From: an uncultured Bacteroidaceae bacterium
GTDB lineage: Bacteria; Bacteroidota; Bacteroidia; Bacteroidales; Bacteroidaceae
NCBI GenBank assembly: GCA_934293005.1
Contig: CAKQYA010000010.1
Location: 1-64,000, forward strand
DNA length: 64,000 bases
Direction: 5' to 3'
The notes under the pieces were generated by a model. That model was not told the DNA's origin, made no database searches, and worked only from the letters and a program-made list of their open reading frames with translations. Position 1 is the first letter of the stretch. Every line of letters begins with the position of its first letter. Position numbers and translations under genes: made by a program. Positions 8,698-18,174 of the stretch are shown here, in pieces.

Positions 8698-8705
8698 CAA
8701 AGTTA
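8698..8705 (-). promoter_or_regulatory. -7 promoter element for the RelA/SpoT-rlmH operon
   Basis: The plus strand reads CAAAGTTA, which is TAACTTTG on the minus strand, an exact TAnnTTTG. It lies 72 bp upstream of the RelA/SpoT start codon, in the divergent intergenic region shared with the DUF4301 gene. Confidence 0.6.
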
Positions 8706-8779
8706 GGCAAAACAGATGGAAAAAAGCAGCGACACGATGAAATAAATAGAAAAAATGCTGTCATACATCATGTAAAAGC

Positions 8780-8810
8780 TTGGCAGGTTCGCATATAATG
8801 CGTATCTTTG
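8780..8810 (+). promoter_or_regulatory. Promoter of the DUF4301-rsmG operon (-33 TTGG, -7 TATCTTTG)
   Basis: TATCTTTG (8803-8810) is an exact TAnnTTTG. TTGG at 8780-8783 provides a -33 element 19 bp upstream, the usual Bacteroidota spacing. The element overlaps a TTG that would otherwise open a longer reading frame, so it excludes that start and supports the downstream ATG. Confidence 0.75.
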
Positions 8811-8846
8811 GCACAAATTAACATCAACATTAATCAATACGAAACA

Positions 8847-10334
8847 ATGCTTACACAAGAAGACAAAGCCTATTTGGCAAAAAAAGGCATAACAGAGGAT
8901 AAACTCAATGCCCAGTTGGAATGTTTCAAAACTGGTTTCCCTTGGCTTAAGCTTGCAGGTGCGGCATCTCCAGGCAAAGGCATCATGACACCCGACAAAG
9001 AAGAGAAGGACACCTATCTTAACGCATGGACTGACTATCTCAATGGTGATGGCAAGGTGCTGAAGTTTGTTCCTGCATCTGGAGCTGCAAGTCGCATGTT
9101 CAAGAATCTCTTCGAATATTTAGACAATGGAGAGAAGACAAGTTTCATACAGAAATTTGAGGACGGCATCGAACATTTCGCGTTCATAGATGACCTCAAG
9201 GCTGCCATAGCGAAAAATGGGGGCGACAGCAGCGTGAAGACAGCTATAGCCACTCTGCTCGGTGACAATGGCCTCTCGTATGGCAAACTGCCAAAGGGAT
9301 TGCTCAAATTCCACAAATATGATGACGGTGCTCGCACACCTGTGGAGGAGCACCTTGTGGAAGGCGCGCTCTACGCAGGCGGCAAAACAGGCAACGTGCA
9401 TGTCCACTTCACTGTCAGTCCAGAACACCGCAGCCTCTTTGAGACACTTGTGGCAAATGTGGCTCCAAAATATGAAGCACAGTTTGGCGTCAAATACAGC
9501 GTAAGCTTCTCTGAACAGAAGTCAAGCACCGACACCGTTGCTGCAAATCCAGACAACACACCTTTCCGTGGCAAGGATGGCAAGATACTATTCCGACCAG
9601 GAGGACATGGTGCCCTTATAGAGAACCTTAATGACCTCGATGCCGACATCATCTTCATAAAAAACATTGACAATGTCGTGCCAGACCGTCTGAAGCCAGA
9701 GACCACAGAATACAAAAAGCTCATCGCAGGTGTGCTTGTCAGCAAACAGGCAAAAGCTTTCAAATATCTGCAACTTCTCGACAGCGGAGTCTACACCCAT
9801 GAGCAGTTGGAAGAAATAATACGTTTTCTACAGAATGACCTCTCATGCCGCAACCCAGAACTTAAGAATCTCGAAGATGCCGAACTCGCCATCTATCTGC
9901 ACAAGAAGCTCAACCGTCCTATGCGCGTATGCGGCATGGTTAAAAATGTGGGCGAGCCAGGAGGAGGTCCATTCCTCGCATACAACAATGATGGCACCAT
10001 CAGCCTCCAGATTCTTGAAAGCAGCCAGATTGACACAGCAAATGAGGAATACATGAAGATGTTCCAAAACGGCACCCACTTCAATCCTGTAGACCTTGTG
10101 TGCGCTGTGAAAGACTACAAAGGAAACAAGTTTGACCTAAAGAAATATGTTGACCACAAGACAGGCTTCATATCCAACAAGAGCAAGGATGGAAAAGAGC
10201 TGAAGGCTCTTGAACTTCCGGGCTTATGGAACGGTTCGATGAGCGACTGGAACACCATTTTCGTAGAAGTGCCTCTTGCGACATTCAATCCTGTGAAGAC
10301 CGTCAACGACCTTCTTCGCGAACAGCACCAATAA
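8847..10334 (+). CDS. DUF4301 family protein
   Basis: This 495-aa cytoplasmic protein of family DUF4301 has no experimentally known function that I can name. The N-terminal part (LTQEDKAYLAKKGI, FVPASGAASRMFKNL) resembles the sugar-nucleotide pyrophosphorylase type of nucleotide-binding loop, and FRPGGHGALIENLN near the middle is also reminiscent of UDP-sugar pyrophosphorylases. A nucleotidyltransferase-like fold is therefore an inference only. The frame stays open upstream to a TTG at 8808, but that codon lies inside the -7 promoter box, so the ATG is preferred; the predicted leader is about 30 nt. It heads a tight operon with rsmG (21-bp gap) and a metallo-hydrolase (33-bp gap). Confidence 0.85.
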   Translation: MLTQEDKAYLAKKGITEDKLNAQLECFKTGFPWLKLAGAASPGKGIMTPDKEEKDTYLNAWTDYLNGDGKVLKFVPASGAASRMFKNLFEYLDNGEKTSFIQKFEDGIEHFAFIDDLKAAIAKNGGDSSVKTAIATLLGDNGLSYGKLPKGLLKFHKYDDGARTPVEEHLVEGALYAGGKTGNVHVHFTVSPEHRSLFETLVANVAPKYEAQFGVKYSVSFSEQKSSTDTVAANPDNTPFRGKDGKILFRPGGHGALIENLNDLDADIIFIKNIDNVVPDRLKPETTEYKKLIAGVLVSKQAKAFKYLQLLDSGVYTHEQLEEIIRFLQNDLSCRNPELKNLEDAELAIYLHKKLNRPMRVCGMVKNVGEPGGGPFLAYNNDGTISLQILESSQIDTANEEYMKMFQNGTHFNPVDLVCAVKDYKGNKFDLKKYVDHKTGFISNKSKDGKELKALELPGLWNGSMSDWNTIFVEVPLATFNPVKTVNDLLREQHQ

Positions 10335-10355
10335 TCAACAACTGAAACAAACCGC

Positions 10356-10988
10356 ATGGATATCATAAAAAAATATTTTTCAACAATCACAGATCTTCAA
10401 GCTGAGCAGTTCGCTCAGCTTGAAGGCTTGTATAACGACTGGAACTCTAAAATCAACGTCATCTCACGCAAAGACATACAAAATCTATACGAGCACCACG
10501 TTCTCCACTCTCTCGGCATAGCAAAGATTGTCAACTTCAGAGATGGCACAAACATCATGGATTTGGGAACAGGAGGCGGATTTCCAGGCATTCCGCTTGC
10601 TATACTCTTCCCCAACGTGTCGTTTCATCTTGTCGACAGCATCGGGAAAAAAGTGAGAGTTGCTAACGAGGTGGCCACAGCACTCGGACTGAAAAACGTC
10701 AGGTTCTCACACGCAAGAGCTGAAGAAATCAAAGACAAGTACGACTTTGTAGTGACACGTGCCGTAATGCCTATGGTAGACCTTGTCAAAGTGGCACGCA
10801 AGAACATACAAAAAGAACAGCACAATGCTCTTCCTAATGGCATCATAGCCCTTAAAGGCGGCGAGCTCAATAGCGAGATAGCATCCATGCGCGACATATC
10901 AACCGTATGGGATCTCGGCGATTACTTCGAAGAAGAATTCTTTAAAACAAAGAAAGTAGTGCATGTGGGCATCATAAGCAAAAAATAA
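10356..10988 (+). CDS. rsmG: 16S rRNA (guanine527-N7)-methyltransferase RsmG
   Basis: RsmG methylates N7 of G527 in the 530 loop of 16S rRNA with S-adenosylmethionine; its loss is known to give low-level streptomycin resistance in other bacteria. The 210-aa protein carries the family N-terminus (YNDWNSKINVISRKD followed by HVLHSLGIAK), the SAM-binding loop MDLGTGGGFPGIPLAI, the acidic VDSIGKKVRV strand, and the conserved VVTRAVMPM and ALKGGEL segments. It is the second gene of the DUF4301 operon. Confidence 0.97.
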   Translation: MDIIKKYFSTITDLQAEQFAQLEGLYNDWNSKINVISRKDIQNLYEHHVLHSLGIAKIVNFRDGTNIMDLGTGGGFPGIPLAILFPNVSFHLVDSIGKKVRVANEVATALGLKNVRFSHARAEEIKDKYDFVVTRAVMPMVDLVKVARKNIQKEQHNALPNGIIALKGGELNSEIASMRDISTVWDLGDYFEEEFFKTKKVVHVGIISKK

Positions 10989-11021
10989 TTTAAAGTGGAT
11001 GTTCAATAATATTTTTCAATA

Positions 11022-11666
11022 ATGACAATAAAAACATTTCAGGTCAACCCCCTTGGTGAAAATTGCTACGTCATCAACGATGATACAGGCCAAGCAGCCA
11101 TAATCGACTGCGGATGCTCAACAGAAAGTGAATGGTCAGAAATAAAAAAGCACATAGCCAAGAACAACTTGGAGGTCGTGCATCTGCTCAACACACATCT
11201 GCATTTTGACCATGTGTGGGGCAATGCTTTCGCATACCGCGATCTTGGCTTGAAAGCAGAAGCATCACCTCTCGACAAATCCATTTACGAAAACATTGAC
11301 AATCAGATCAAAGCCGTTGCAGGTGTATTTCTGCCCCACCCCACAATGCCGCCTCTTGGAGAGAAGCTGCAAGAAGGCAGTAACATTGCCATAGGAAACA
11401 CCATATTCCGTGTGCTACACACGCCTGGCCACTCACAAGGCAGCCTTTGCTTCTATGCAGAAGCCGACAAAACACTATTCTCAGGCGACACTCTTTTCCA
11501 ATGCAGCTATGGGCGAACAGACCTTGAGGGAGGCAGCATGACACAAATGATGAGCAGCCTACGACGTCTCGCTTCTCTGCCTGATGAAGTCAAGGTATTC
11601 CCTGGCCACGGTCCAAGCACCGACATTCATAGCGAAAAGATGTATAATCCATATCTGCCGATGTAA
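11022..11666 (+). CDS. Metallo-beta-lactamase-fold hydrolase, glyoxalase II-like
   Basis: This is a 214-aa cytoplasmic member of the MBL superfamily. The dinuclear metal motif HxHxDH is intact at residues 59-64 (HLHFDH). Further ligands are visible in HTPGHSQGSLCF, LFSGDTLF and the C-terminal FPGHGPST. This pattern matches the YcbL/glyoxalase II-like branch, whose members hydrolyse thioesters such as S-lactoylglutathione or related substrates. Bacteroidales generally lack glutathione, so the physiological substrate is open. It follows rsmG by 33 bp and probably ends the operon. Confidence 0.9.
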   Translation: MTIKTFQVNPLGENCYVINDDTGQAAIIDCGCSTESEWSEIKKHIAKNNLEVVHLLNTHLHFDHVWGNAFAYRDLGLKAEASPLDKSIYENIDNQIKAVAGVFLPHPTMPPLGEKLQEGSNIAIGNTIFRVLHTPGHSQGSLCFYAEADKTLFSGDTLFQCSYGRTDLEGGSMTQMMSSLRRLASLPDEVKVFPGHGPSTDIHSEKMYNPYLPM

Positions 11667-11690
11667 ACGGCATCTCTTATGGCTGTAAGC

Positions 11691-11745
11691 AGGCACTCAT
11701 ATTTTCAATATAAATGATATATTACGTTATCAGAATTGAGTGCCT
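11691..11745. other. 9-bp inverted repeat between the hydrolase and lyase genes
   Basis: AGGCACTCA and TGAGTGCCT form a perfect 9-bp inverted repeat separated by 37 AT-rich bases. It could be the operon terminator or a regulatory site for the lyase gene; the sequence does not decide. No T tract follows. Confidence 0.4.
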
Positions 11746-11840
11746 ACCACCAACCAATGCGCAAAGGATACAACCTCGCACTTATGGCAACAAACAGTGA
11801 ATTGCTTTCTGCCATAACAACAAATGACAAACCAACTGAC

Positions 11841-13871
11841 ATGACTAAGAAAAGCTTATTTCTGTTATGCATGCTGACCTCGCTGTCAGCATCCGCACAA
11901 CAAGTGACAGAGCGGCTCGGACGCGCTCCTGTTGCTGTTAACACAAAGAATGGCATACTGGTCTCATGGCGATCGCTTACTTCCGACAGTGAAAAAACTG
12001 CATTCACCATCAAGCGAGGCAACAAAGTGATAGCCAAGGATGTATCATCTGCCACCAACTACCTCGACAAGAAAGGAAATACGACAGACACTTACACCAT
12101 CACCACCACTGTAAATGGAAAGCAGACAGAGGTATGCAGTGTCACTCCATGGCAAAGCATATTCACAACTATCGATATCAAACGCCCGCCACAACAAGCA
12201 GCAGCCGACGGCAATATGGGCTACTACCAGCCTGAAGACATCAGCGTAGGCGACCTTGATGGCGATGGTGAATATGAATTAGTCCTTAAATGGGGGGCAT
12301 CAAACCAACGTGACAACGGGCATCAGGGATGCAGCTCGCCATGCATCATCGATGCTTACCGCATGGATGGCACACACCTATGGAGGATTGACCTTGGTCT
12401 TAACATACGCTCAGGCGCTCACTACACACAGTTTCTTGTATACGACTTCGATGGTGACGGCAAGGCTGAGATGATATGCAAAACCGCTCCAGGCTCCAAA
12501 GATGGCACAGGACATTATGTGTCAGAGGCTGGTTCTGAAGCTTCTGTGAGAAATGCAGACAACACCGCTGTGCATGTCAACAGGAATGGTCATATCACAG
12601 GAGGCGAAGAGTTTCTCACTGTCTTCAATGGTTTGACAGGCAAAGCCATGCACACCATCTTTTACAGTCCAAGCCGAAGCGCAGAAGATTTTCCAATGTC
12701 TGCCACCGAATACAACTATGAGGCATGGGGCGACCACAACTACAACCGCGGCAACCGTCACAATGCAGCTGTGGCGTATCTCAATGGCACAGACCACCTT
12801 CCTTCGGCCATCATGCAAAGAGGCTACTATACACGATGCTATTTGTGGGCAGTAGACTGGAACGGGCAACAACTCTCTACACGATGGCTTCACAAAGGTC
12901 TCAGAAATGGATGGAGCGTAGTTGCAGGGCCTGAATCTGGCATGATAAAACAAAACATGTCAGATACCGCTGTGCCTGATACACAGACGAGTTTTGCACA
13001 GGGTGTGCACAGCATCAGCGTGGCTGATGTCGATGGCGACGGATGTGATGAAATATCCATAGGCGCAGCCACCATTGACCATGACGGAAGCCTGCTCTTT
13101 TCCACAGGCGCAGGCCATGGTGATGCCATCCATCTTACAGACCTTTGCCCCGACCGTCCTGGCTACGAGGTCATGATGCCTCATGAAGAGCCACCTTACG
13201 GCTATGACATCCATGATGCGGCAACAGGTGAGATCATCTGCAGTGCGACAGGCCACGAAGATAACGGACGCGGATTAGCAGCCAACATCCTTCCAAGTAA
13301 TCCCGGAAGTGAATTCTGGTCGGCAACAGACAGACGCATACGCTCCTGTTCTACAGGCGAAGTGCTGATGGACAACTGTCCCGACATCAACTTCCGCATC
13401 TACTGGACAGGCGACCCGTACGACCAAACATTCGATGGACGCTTTTCTTACTCAAGACGGCACTCTTCGCCGCGCATCTGCAACTACGACACTGCAACAA
13501 ATTCCATACAGACATTCTTCGAATTCTCGCCTTATGGCAACCCTTCCACGTGCAACGGCACAAAATCGACACCATGTCTGCAAGCAGACATACTTGGTGA
13601 CTGGCGAGAAGAAATAATAATGTATCGCAATGTTGGCTCTCCACAGTCGAGCTCATGCCAACTGATGATTTTCTCCACTCCAGAACCAACCATCTACAAG
13701 GTGCCATGCTTGATGCAGGACCATGTCTACAGAATGGGCATTGCTTGGCAAAACTCCTCATACAACCAGCCTCCGCATCTAAGCTACGACTTGCCTTCGC
13801 GACTCAAGATAGATGTCAAAAACTATAAAACACAAAACAAGAGCAATGCTCCTGTTCCACCTGTTTTATAG
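11841..13871 (+). CDS. Secreted rhamnogalacturonan lyase, polysaccharide lyase family 11
   Basis: PL11 enzymes cleave the rhamnose-galacturonate backbone of rhamnogalacturonan I by beta-elimination. The protein (676 aa from the chosen ATG) matches this family: an N-terminal beta-sandwich starting RLGRAPVAVNTKNGILVSWR, then an eight-bladed propeller with several calcium-binding DxDGDG loops (DLDGDGEYELVLKW, DFDGDGKAEMI, VDGDGCDEI), and LGDWREEI near the end, all typical of YesW/YesX-type lyases. The frame opens upstream at a TTG, but the ATG at 11841 begins a clean signal peptide (MTKKSLFLLC...SASAQ), so that start is chosen. No susC/susD pair adjoins it, so it appears isolated from a classical polysaccharide utilisation locus. 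It fits pectin use together with altronate dehydratase at 27.6 kb. Confidence 0.92.
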   Translation: MTKKSLFLLCMLTSLSASAQQVTERLGRAPVAVNTKNGILVSWRSLTSDSEKTAFTIKRGNKVIAKDVSSATNYLDKKGNTTDTYTITTTVNGKQTEVCSVTPWQSIFTTIDIKRPPQQAAADGNMGYYQPEDISVGDLDGDGEYELVLKWGASNQRDNGHQGCSSPCIIDAYRMDGTHLWRIDLGLNIRSGAHYTQFLVYDFDGDGKAEMICKTAPGSKDGTGHYVSEAGSEASVRNADNTAVHVNRNGHITGGEEFLTVFNGLTGKAMHTIFYSPSRSAEDFPMSATEYNYEAWGDHNYNRGNRHNAAVAYLNGTDHLPSAIMQRGYYTRCYLWAVDWNGQQLSTRWLHKGLRNGWSVVAGPESGMIKQNMSDTAVPDTQTSFAQGVHSISVADVDGDGCDEISIGAATIDHDGSLLFSTGAGHGDAIHLTDLCPDRPGYEVMMPHEEPPYGYDIHDAATGEIICSATGHEDNGRGLAANILPSNPGSEFWSATDRRIRSCSTGEVLMDNCPDINFRIYWTGDPYDQTFDGRFSYSRRHSSPRICNYDTATNSIQTFFEFSPYGNPSTCNGTKSTPCLQADILGDWREEIIMYRNVGSPQSSSCQLMIFSTPEPTIYKVPCLMQDHVYRMGIAWQNSSYNQPPHLSYDLPSRLKIDVKNYKTQNKSNAPVPPVL

Positions 13872-13965
13872 CCATAACAAGTCATTATACACTACACTTT
13901 TAATAATGTGAACTGACAAATACATTATATATAACATCAATCATAATTTCACAACAAAAAAATCA

Positions 13966-14871
13966 ATGAAAAACATCAAATCATTATTCATTGCTGTGCT
14001 CATCGCAACACTCGCAAGTTGCGGCACAACATCAACAGTACCTATCACGGGACGCAAACAACATCTAATCGTCAGCGATCAACAAGTGCTAAGCCTTAGT
14101 AACGAGCAGTTTAACGAATACATGAAATCTGCCAAGACTTCAACCAACACCACCAACACAGCAATGGTGAGACGTGTAGGACAACGACTTGCCACTGCTG
14201 TGGAAACATACCTTAGAAACAACGGCATGGTTGATCAAATATCAGAATACAGCTGGAGTTTCAACCTCGTGCAGGACAACAGCGTCAACGCTTTCTGCAT
14301 GCCAGGCGGCAAGATTGTTGTATATGAAGGTCTTCTCCCTGTCACGCAAGATGAGGCTTCGCTCGCAATTGTGCTCGGACATGAGATAGCACATGCTGTG
14401 GCTCGCCATTCTGCTGAGAGACTGAGCAATGAATACAAGCAACAATATGGCATGCAGGCACTCAGCACCATAGCACAAAGCGCAGGAGTAGACGCAAGCA
14501 TACAGCAACTCGGAACCCTTGTGGCTAATGCAGGACAGAAAATATTCACAGCTGGATTCTCACGCAAACAGGAGAGCGAAGCCGATCACATGGGACTCAT
14601 TTTCGCTGCCATGGCTGGCTATGACCCAAGTGTGGCAACAGCATTTTGGCAGCGTATGGCAGCTCAAGGCAACAGCAGTTCTTCCATACTCAGCGACCAC
14701 CCATCCGATGCTAAACGCATTGCTGACATCAATAAATGGATGCCTGAAGCAAAGACTTATTACAAGCCAGCAGTAAAAACAATTAAATTTTCCACATCGG
14801 GAAATAGATCTACCAATACAAAAAAGACCACCACTGTCAAGAAGGCAGCAACTACCACAAGGAAAAAGTGA
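13966..14871 (+). CDS. M48 family metallopeptidase lipoprotein
   Basis: This is a zinc metallopeptidase of the M48 (Oma1/BepA-LoiP-like) group, predicted to be anchored as a lipoprotein: the signal peptide ends with the lipobox LASC, Cys19. The active site HEIAH occupies residues 139-143 within LGHEIAHAVARHSAERLS, and the third ligand Glu follows in RKQESEADHMG. PITGRKQ after the lipobox is a common feature of this subgroup. The C-terminus is a Lys/Thr/Ala-rich basic tail of about 40 residues. Periplasmic members degrade misfolded outer-membrane proteins; the target here is not known. It is a separate gene, 94 bp after the PL11 gene. Confidence 0.95.
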   Translation: MKNIKSLFIAVLIATLASCGTTSTVPITGRKQHLIVSDQQVLSLSNEQFNEYMKSAKTSTNTTNTAMVRRVGQRLATAVETYLRNNGMVDQISEYSWSFNLVQDNSVNAFCMPGGKIVVYEGLLPVTQDEASLAIVLGHEIAHAVARHSAERLSNEYKQQYGMQALSTIAQSAGVDASIQQLGTLVANAGQKIFTAGFSRKQESEADHMGLIFAAMAGYDPSVATAFWQRMAAQGNSSSSILSDHPSDAKRIADINKWMPEAKTYYKPAVKTIKFSTSGNRSTNTKKTTTVKKAATTTRKK

Positions 14872-14940
14872 AGACACAAACAATAGTGTATTTCACTTCT
14901 TATGGTATTTGAGTTAGACCTTTTTGAGACATACAAATAA

Positions 14941-14978
14941 AAACCCCAGCACTTGAACAACTCAAGATGCTGGGGTTT
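14941..14978. terminator. Bidirectional terminator between M48 gene and decarboxylase operon
   Basis: AAACCCCAGCA-CTTGA/TCAAG-TGCTGGGGTTT forms a nearly continuous 16-bp stem (one bulged A) with a 5-nt loop. A-rich and T-containing flanks allow use in both directions. It lies between two convergent genes. Confidence 0.85.
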
Positions 14979-15027
14979 ATTGATTATATAAATCTTCAAA
15001 GAATTGAAGACTTAGTTTTTAATGCAT

Positions 15028-16290
15028 TTACACCGCAATGTTCTGAAGGAATGATATAAGTACACCTGCAGCCACCGCTGAACCTATCACACCCGATACA
15101 TTTGAAGACATGCAGTAGTTGAGCACATGGTTCTTTGGATCATACTTTGTGGATATCTCATTGCAAACGCGCGATGCCATAGGCACGGCAGAAAGTCCTG
15201 TAGCTCCAATAAGCGGATTGATTTTCTTCTTCGAGAAGAGATTTGTGATTTTCACCATGCAGATGCCAGAAGCGATAGACAGGCCGAAAGCGAAGAAACC
15301 GCCGATGACAATGCCGATTGTGGTCCAATTAAGGAATGCCTGCACTGTCATTGTTGCTCCAACACACAGTCCGAGGAATACCGTAGCTGTGTTCATCACT
15401 GCATTTGATATCGTGTCAAAGAGGCGAGCTGTGTCGGAACCGATTTCTTTAAGGAGGTTACCAAACATGAGCATACCTATAAGAGATACGGCTGATGGAA
15501 CGAGGAGAGCCACAATCGTGGTGACAGCTATCGGGAAGATAATCTTGAGCACTTTCTCATTCTTAATCTTCTGTCCAGAAGGATAAAGCTTATCCTGTTC
15601 CTTCATGTTAATCTTGAGTTCTTTCTCTGAACACAGCAGTTTCACTACGAGCGGAATGATTACAGGCACAAGAGCCATGTAAGAGTAAGCAGCGATAGCG
15701 ATTGGAGCAAGCAGATGCGGAGCAAGCTTGATAGTTGTGAAAATGGCTGTAGGACCATCAGCTCCACCGATGATACCGAGAGATGCAGCTTCTTTGATGT
15801 TGAATGCTCCAGAGCCTATAGCCACGAGAAGAACTGCGAAGATTCCAAGCTGTGCAGCCGCGCCAAAGATAGAAAGGCGAAGGTTTCGCAACATTGGTCC
15901 GAAATCAGTGAGAGCTCCAACACCCATGAAGATAATTGGTGGCAGGAATCCTGTCTTGATGAGCATATAGTAGAGGAAGTTCATCAATCCAAGGTCGTGG
16001 GCTATTGCAGGGAGCGACATATCCCAAATATTCTCACATATCAGTTTGCCTTCAGAGTTGAAGATGCGTCCAGCCTCGTCTGCTTGATATACGCCCATGT
16101 CGCCACCAGGAAAATTAGCTATGAGCACGCCGAAAGCTATAGGAACGAGGAGAAGTGGCTCAAAATGTTTTACTATGCCAAGGTACAGAAGCACGAAGGC
16201 AAGAAGATACATGATGAGGTATTGACCATTTGAGGCGATGATGTCGCTGAACGCCGTCATCTGGTACACATTATTAAGTATTTCTTCCAT
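15028..16290 (-). CDS. oadB: Sodium ion-translocating decarboxylase, beta subunit
   Basis: This is the integral-membrane subunit that couples decarboxylation of carboxybiotin to export of Na+. The 420-aa protein is strongly hydrophobic with about ten membrane segments. It contains the family motifs FMGVGALTDFGPML, IIGGADGPTAIF (with the conserved Asp of the Na+ path), LAPIAIAAYSYMALVP and GATGLSAVPMASRV, and ends in a segment with NYCMSSNVSGVIGSAVAAG. It follows the alpha subunit gene by 14 bp in the operon gamma-alpha-beta. The motifs are shared between oxaloacetate and methylmalonyl-CoA decarboxylases, but the alpha subunit indicates the oxaloacetate type. Confidence 0.95.
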   Translation of the reverse strand: MEEILNNVYQMTAFSDIIASNGQYLIMYLLAFVLLYLGIVKHFEPLLLVPIAFGVLIANFPGGDMGVYQADEAGRIFNSEGKLICENIWDMSLPAIAHDLGLMNFLYYMLIKTGFLPPIIFMGVGALTDFGPMLRNLRLSIFGAAAQLGIFAVLLVAIGSGAFNIKEAASLGIIGGADGPTAIFTTIKLAPHLLAPIAIAAYSYMALVPVIIPLVVKLLCSEKELKINMKEQDKLYPSGQKIKNEKVLKIIFPIAVTTIVALLVPSAVSLIGMLMFGNLLKEIGSDTARLFDTISNAVMNTATVFLGLCVGATMTVQAFLNWTTIGIVIGGFFAFGLSIASGICMVKITNLFSKKKINPLIGATGLSAVPMASRVCNEISTKYDPKNHVLNYCMSSNVSGVIGSAVAAGVLISFLQNIAV

Positions 16291-16304
16291 TCTTGTGTAA
16301 TTGA

Positions 16305-18143
16305 TTAAGCGAATTTCATGATTGGGTCGTCCTCTTCAACAGAGTCGCCAGAATTGACGAGTATGGCTGTGATAGTGCCAGGCTTGTCTGCACGTATGGC
16401 ATTGAATGTCTTCATGGCTTCAATGTAACCAAGAGTGTCGCCAGTCTGGAAAGTGTCGCCCACCTTCTTAGGAGTCTCAGAGTTATCTTTGACAAGATAG
16501 AACTTTCCTTCCAATGGTGCGAGTATGTCTTCTCCCTCACCAGCAGGAGCTGCAGGAACTGCTCCAGAAGCAGCAGGAACAGCAGGAGCTGCATCGCCGT
16601 ATGCTATTTCAACCTTGTAGTTAACGCCATTCACCTGTACAGTCACGCTCTTAGGACCTTCACCTGCAGCAGGGGCGTTCTTCGCTTCCTTGCGCTTAGC
16701 GAGGTCAGCTTCAAAGTCAGCCTTTGCCTTGCCGCTCTTATAGGCGCGATATTGTTCTGGATGCATTGACAGCTCGAAGAGTTCTTCATTGTCCTGACCA
16801 AGTTCCCATCCGTTGTCCTGCATTTCTTTCTTGAATTCATCAAGTTTGTCGGGATAGTAAGACTGAGGATCTTGTGTCTCGAACTCCCTTCCCTGCTCCT
16901 TTGCCATGGCAACGAGCTCTGGGTCAACCTTGCCAGGCAGCTGTCCTGACTTGCCAAGAATCATGTCCCAAATATTATCGGCAATCATTGACCAACGCGC
17001 CTTGCCTTTTTCCATCTGCATGACATTCATAAGCGCAAGGTTCTTCACATACTGTGAGAATGGTGTGACGAGACATGGGTAGCCCACCTTTGGCCATACG
17101 TATGCAACCTCATCGAATAGCTTAACAAGAAGCTGGTCTGTTGTGAGTTCGGGCTGACCGTTCTTTTTCTTCCACTTGTTAAGCGACTTGAGATTATCCT
17201 CAAGGTCTGTCATGAGCGAGCCCATCATGCCTCCAGGAAGACCTGGCTTGACGAGGAGTGAGTTGTTGAGGTGATTTAGTTCTGGAATATAGTAGCCAAG
17301 GAAGTCGTCGCACATCTCCTGAATTTGGGTGCGCACTTCCATGTATGCCTCCATGTTAATTTCTTTCACCTTAAAGCCTGCATCCTTGAGCATTTCTTGC
17401 ACTGCAATGATGTCAGCATGGCCTGTTCCCCAAGAAAGAGGAGCAACAGCTGTGTCGATGTAGTCGCATCCTGCTTTTGCCACTTCAAGTATTGAAGCCA
17501 CGCAGAAGCCTGGGCCTGCGTGCGAGTGGTACTGAATGACGATGTCTGGGTTAATTTTCTTTATACCTTCCACAATCTTGCCAAGCGAGACAGGACGGCC
17601 GATACCAGCCATATCTTTCAAACAGATTTCATCAGCGCCAGCATCCATGAAAGTCTTGGCCAGGTTGACGTAATATTCTACTGTATGAATTGGTGAGTGC
17701 GTGATGCATAGAGAAGCCTGAGCTATCATTCCTGCTTCCTTAGCGTATTTGATAGAAGGAATGACGTTGCGAGGGTCGTTGAGACCGCAGAAGATGCGTG
17801 TGATATCTGTTCCTTGTGCCTTTTTAACCTTATAGAATAGCTTACGTACATCTTTTGGGCAAGGACTCATACGCAGACCGTTGAGCGCTCGGTCGAGCAT
17901 GTGTGTTTGTATGCCAGCTTCATGGAATGGCTTAGTCCATTCTCTGACAGACTTATTAGGATTTTCTCCATAGAGAAGATTCACTTGTTCGAATCCACCG
18001 CCGTTTGTTTCAACACGGTCGAAGCATCCCATCTTGATGATTGCAGGTGCAACTTTTACGAGCTGATCCACACGAGGCTGGTACTTTCCAGCACTCTGCC
18101 ACATGTCACGAAAGACCAGCGAAAATTTAACTTCTTTTGCCAT
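16305..18143 (-). CDS. oadA: Oxaloacetate decarboxylase alpha subunit / biotin-carboxyl carrier fusion
   Basis: This is the carboxyltransferase subunit that moves CO2 from oxaloacetate to biotin, with a fused biotin carrier. Residues ~5-290 form the TIM-barrel carboxyltransferase (SLVFRDMWQS, RVETNGGGFEQVNLL, ICLKDMAGIGRP with the carbamylated-type Lys region, QYHSHAGPG with metal-binding His). A conserved PYC_OADA region follows, then an Ala/Pro linker and a C-terminal biotinyl domain with EAMKT, biotin on Lys578. The length is 612 aa from the chosen ATG. An upstream in-frame ATG at 18200 would overlap the gamma-subunit gene and adds 19 residues unlike the family N-terminus, so the internal MAKEVKF start is preferred. 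Pyruvate carboxylase subunit B is the main alternative name, but the neighbours make a sodium pump most likely. Confidence 0.93.
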   Translation of the reverse strand: MAKEVKFSLVFRDMWQSAGKYQPRVDQLVKVAPAIIKMGCFDRVETNGGGFEQVNLLYGENPNKSVREWTKPFHEAGIQTHMLDRALNGLRMSPCPKDVRKLFYKVKKAQGTDITRIFCGLNDPRNVIPSIKYAKEAGMIAQASLCITHSPIHTVEYYVNLAKTFMDAGADEICLKDMAGIGRPVSLGKIVEGIKKINPDIVIQYHSHAGPGFCVASILEVAKAGCDYIDTAVAPLSWGTGHADIIAVQEMLKDAGFKVKEINMEAYMEVRTQIQEMCDDFLGYYIPELNHLNNSLLVKPGLPGGMMGSLMTDLEDNLKSLNKWKKKNGQPELTTDQLLVKLFDEVAYVWPKVGYPCLVTPFSQYVKNLALMNVMQMEKGKARWSMIADNIWDMILGKSGQLPGKVDPELVAMAKEQGREFETQDPQSYYPDKLDEFKKEMQDNGWELGQDNEELFELSMHPEQYRAYKSGKAKADFEADLAKRKEAKNAPAAGEGPKSVTVQVNGVNYKVEIAYGDAAPAVPAASGAVPAAPAGEGEDILAPLEGKFYLVKDNSETPKKVGDTFQTGDTLGYIEAMKTFNAIRADKPGTITAILVNSGDSVEEDDPIMKFA

Positions 18144-18174
18144 TGTTTGTTTATGCTTGTTATTATATTTGTTT

